A stretch of 25,429 bases of DNA, taken from contig JANRKU010000041.1 of assembly GCA_033763335.1 (NCBI GenBank), positions 1-25,429 on the forward strand, written 5' to 3'. Shown here one piece after another: positions 24,495 through 25,429 of this stretch; position 1 is the stretch's first letter, and each line of letters starts with the position of its first letter. The notes below the pieces were generated by a model, which was not told the DNA's origin, did no database searches, and worked only from the letters and a program-made list of their open reading frames with translations. This stretch comes from GCA-2794515 sp033763335. GTDB taxonomy: Bacteria; Chloroflexota; Anaerolineae; Aggregatilineales; Phototrophicaceae. A program made the translations under genes and the position numbers.

Positions 24495-24539
24495 TTTTGC
24501 GTTTAGGGGAAAAACTATGTTGTGATTTCGTTAAAGACA

Positions 24540-24568
24540 AATTTAACACAAATCCATCATTAACACAA
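24540..24568 (-). promoter_or_regulatory. Candidate promoter of the replication operon
   Basis: TTGTGT (24568-24563), a 17-bp spacer ending in TGT, and TAAATT (24545-24540) mirror the layout of the twin promoters but with poorer boxes. The motif TTAACACAA occurs twice here (24543-24551 and 24560-24568), which could also be a regulator site. Start of transcription would leave a leader of about 190 nt before the ATG at 24343. The rest of the 254-bp spacer 24344-24597 shows only the hairpin at 24476-24494 and a short inverted repeat AGGCA...TGCCT (24421-24437). Confidence 0.35.
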
Positions 24569-24597
24569 CTATTTGCACGAGACACGTCCAAAATTGC

Positions 24598-25429
24598 CTA
24601 AATATCCACTTTTGCCATCGCTTCAAGCTCCTCTGGCGTTAAATCTAACGGTGGTTCATCCAATTCGTATTGAATTGGCTCGACTTTGCTGGCGATGGCT
24701 ATCCTGTTTTGGTCGTATTGCCAGCGAACCCGTAATCCCTCAATTTTGTAGGTCTGATTTGCCTCCCATTTATCCACCCCATTGGCAGTGTAGTACCCCT
24801 CCCCCACTTGTGTTTTGAAGGTGGATGAGCGTCCATACATCCGCACAGGGAATAATCCTTGAAATTCGATATAGGTGGTTTTTTCTCCCTTTTTGACATA
24901 AGTGGCACGATATGAGCAGATTGTCCATTGTTTCGCTTGAGCGATGGATGTGGCATCCTCAGTGGCATCTTTGAGGGTCGCATAGTCGGATACCTGTTTG
25001 CCTGACATCACCTCATATTGTTCGATGCTCGCGATGTCCAAGAAATCCCATAACCATTGTGCAAATTCCTTTTGCCAATTTGTGGATACCTCTGGCTGTG
25101 GTGTTGGTACTGGCACAGGTGCAGGCTTCGGTGTGGTTACGGGTGGTGTGGGTGTGTCTTTGATGCCCAATTTGGCTTTTAATGCCGTGATAGCACTCGC
25201 GCCACTGGGGAACTCCTTCCAGATGGGTTTGCCGATGAGTCGTAACCCCTCTGCCGATACCTCATGGTTGACCATTGAATCTTGATTGGGGATAACCTCC
25301 CGCAACAATTTCACAAAAGCGAGATAATGCTTGACATACCAATGGTCAGCACCATAGATGGGAATGGCATGGCGGATGTCCTCTGGGTCGTTGGGGTCAG
25401 GTTCATCCGATTTCGGTGCTGGTACTGGG
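24598..25429 (-). CDS. Unknown protein, C-terminal part, cut by the window edge
   Basis: The frame is open to the last base, so the N-terminus lies outside. The GTG at 25314 is probably internal, because the upstream codons read on as coding (DPEDIRHAIPIYGADHWYV). The visible 276 codons contain a Pro-rich start, a mixed segment ending in AITALKAKLGIKD, a Thr/Pro/Val linker (TPTPPVTTPKPAPVPVPTPQ), then a folded C-terminal region with many aromatic beta segments (TYIEFQGLFPVRMYG, YKIEGLRVRWQYD) and an acidic tail. I recognise no family. It lies upstream of the replication module on the same strand and is separated by 254 bp, so it is probably a different transcription unit. Confidence 0.7.
   Translation of the reverse strand, partial: PVPAPKSDEPDPNDPEDIRHAIPIYGADHWYVKHYLAFVKLLREVIPNQDSMVNHEVSAEGLRLIGKPIWKEFPSGASAITALKAKLGIKDTPTPPVTTPKPAPVPVPTPQPEVSTNWQKEFAQWLWDFLDIASIEQYEVMSGKQVSDYATLKDATEDATSIAQAKQWTICSYRATYVKKGEKTTYIEFQGLFPVRMYGRSSTFKTQVGEGYYTANGVDKWEANQTYKIEGLRVRWQYDQNRIAIASKVEPIQYELDEPPLDLTPEELEAMAKVDI

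Overview
The window is bacterial DNA, and every gene I accept lies on the minus strand, so transcription runs from high to low coordinates. There are no rRNA, tRNA or core metabolic genes. The content fits an accessory element (plasmid, phage-plasmid or integrative element): a replication module, an operon of small unknown proteins, a fused methyltransferase-helicase, and a defence island. I see no integrase, relaxase or virion gene, so the type of element is open. Host taxonomy is a low-confidence guess. Chloroflexota (Anaerolineae-like) would fit the CATG-centred palindromic repeats, the TIR-NACHT-FGE protein and the DUF6094-like helicase fusion, but nothing in the window proves it.

Layout from upstream to downstream. 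At 25429-24598 is the C-terminal part of an unknown protein cut by the window edge. At 24343-21672 is a replication module: a winged-helix initiator or helicase-loader-like protein overlapping a divergent DnaB-family helicase. Inside the initiator gene (23801-24002) lie four copies of a 13-bp G/C motif, three of them in exact 23-bp register, a perfect DnaA box and a 60-bp stretch of 25% G+C. This resembles a lambda-O-type replication origin embedded in its own initiator gene. At 21589-17645 a promoter (TTGTAA-17-TATAAT) reads into a tightly packed operon of small, mostly acidic proteins of unknown function. The operon includes a 41-codon membrane peptide, two diverged tandem paralogues and a zinc ribbon, and several junctions overlap by 4 bp (ATGA or GTGA). 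A second promoter of nearly identical sequence (17611-17639), followed by a 12-bp inverted repeat that covers the start of transcription and the Shine-Dalgarno region, reads into a 436-aa unknown protein and a 1188-aa adenine-methyltransferase/helicase fusion (17565-12686).

The low-coordinate half is a defence island. It holds a 1738-aa type IIG-like adenine methyltransferase whose nuclease motif looks lost (12438-7222), a 490-bp spacer full of palindromic repeats, a 1130-aa PLD-nuclease/SNF2-helicase protein (6731-3339), and a 1029-aa TIR-NACHT-FGE immune-type protein (3197-108). My reading is that the methyltransferase and the PLD-helicase form one restriction-type system, in which modification comes from the first and cleavage or translocation from the second. 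The TIR-NACHT protein would be a separate abortive-infection-type sensor. The two near-identical promoters suggest that the small-protein operon and the methyltransferase-helicase operon are co-regulated parts of the element's own programme.
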